Shown: positions 63,790-64,000 of the stretch, in pieces | Position numbering within the stretch: the first letter of the stretch is position 1 | Layout of the letters: each line of letters begins with the position of its first letter | Assembly (NCBI GenBank): GCA_949752795.1 | Contig: OX457057.1 | Location: forward strand, 105,489,513 to 105,553,512 | Direction: 5' to 3' | DNA length: 64,000 nucleotides | Source of the DNA: Hyperoodon ampullatus | Taxonomy: Eukaryota; Chordata; Mammalia; Artiodactyla; Ziphiidae | The notes under the pieces: generated by a model | Told to the model about the DNA's origin: nothing | The model's database searches: none | Seen by the model: the letters and a program-made list of their open reading frames with translations, nothing else | Position numbers and translations under genes: made by a program

Positions 63790-64000
63790 TTGATTGCTTA
63801 CACAACTCTTCTCCACCTTCCTTTTTCCTTACTAGTAGTGCTCATCTCCTGAGAAAAAAAGCCAAAAGTTTCAGATGCTGTTTTCCCAGCCTAGGTCCCC
63901 AACCAGGTTTAGTCAATGACATATAAGAGGAGACCTACTGGGGGTGGGGGAGACTGGTGTAATCTGGGGCTATTTTCCTCCCTGATAAAGAGAGACACTT
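63790..64000 (+). mobile_element. Old MER-type repeat, cut by the window end
   Basis: TTCCCAGCCTAGGTCCCC, TTAGTCAATGACATATAAG and GAGGAGACCTACTGGGGG resemble the repeat at 25790-26235. Confidence 0.4.

Noticed and set aside
59640..64000. Search for a further upstream SPAG17 exon
   Set aside because: No minus-strand frame with splice sites and the expected residues was found; the next exon is presumably beyond the window.

Overview
The window is mammalian nuclear DNA, almost certainly from a cetacean. The evidence is a set of tRNA-derived SINEs of the CHR type (tRNA-like box B, a TTCCCTGG head, A-rich tail, target-site duplications), several of them little diverged. These sit among L1 elements of several ages, MIR, L2, hAT-type DNA transposons and an ERVL LTR. 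There are no bacterial or organellar features.

One gene can be supported: an internal part of SPAG17 (sperm associated antigen 17, the PF6-type protein of the ciliary and flagellar central apparatus), read on the minus strand. I rebuilt 18 consecutive coding exons, from 59321-59538 (most 5') to 463-523 (most 3'). All have GT/AG borders, every codon phase matches its neighbour, and the reading frame stays open for about 775 codons. Compared from memory with the human protein (about 2223 residues), this covers roughly residues 1355-2130. The 5' half of the gene and the last ~95 codons lie outside the window. The encoded stretch runs from DGT-type beta-hairpin repeats (59.5-42.5 kb), through linkers and a helical, coiled-coil-prone part (32-24 kb) and a low-conservation linker, to the start of a C-terminal ASH/PapD-like beta domain (2.7-0.46 kb).

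The rest is intron filled with repeats. In order: an old plus-strand L1 with two SINEs (2.8-9.5 kb); hAT and MIR pieces; an MLT2-like LTR (12.7-13.5 kb); a SINE at 14.3 kb; a long L2 tract (15.8-18 kb); a minus-strand L1 whose target-site duplications also enclose ~400 bp of non-L1 sequence (20.1-23.8 kb); a palindromic MITE (29.2 kb); an inverted L1 insert (32.7 kb); a near full-length dead L1 (33.4-39.8 kb); an old minus-strand L1 interrupted by a chimeric ANP32B/L1 insertion (45.4-49 kb); further L1, SINE and MIR copies; and a rearranged L1 cluster at 62.3-63.1 kb.

I found no new protein-coding system. The most interesting items are L1-mediated events: a twin-primed chimera of two different RNAs (ANP32B mRNA plus L1), a second insertion with a foreign 5' segment, and two short L1 3' ends lodged within tens of bases of SPAG17 splice sites.
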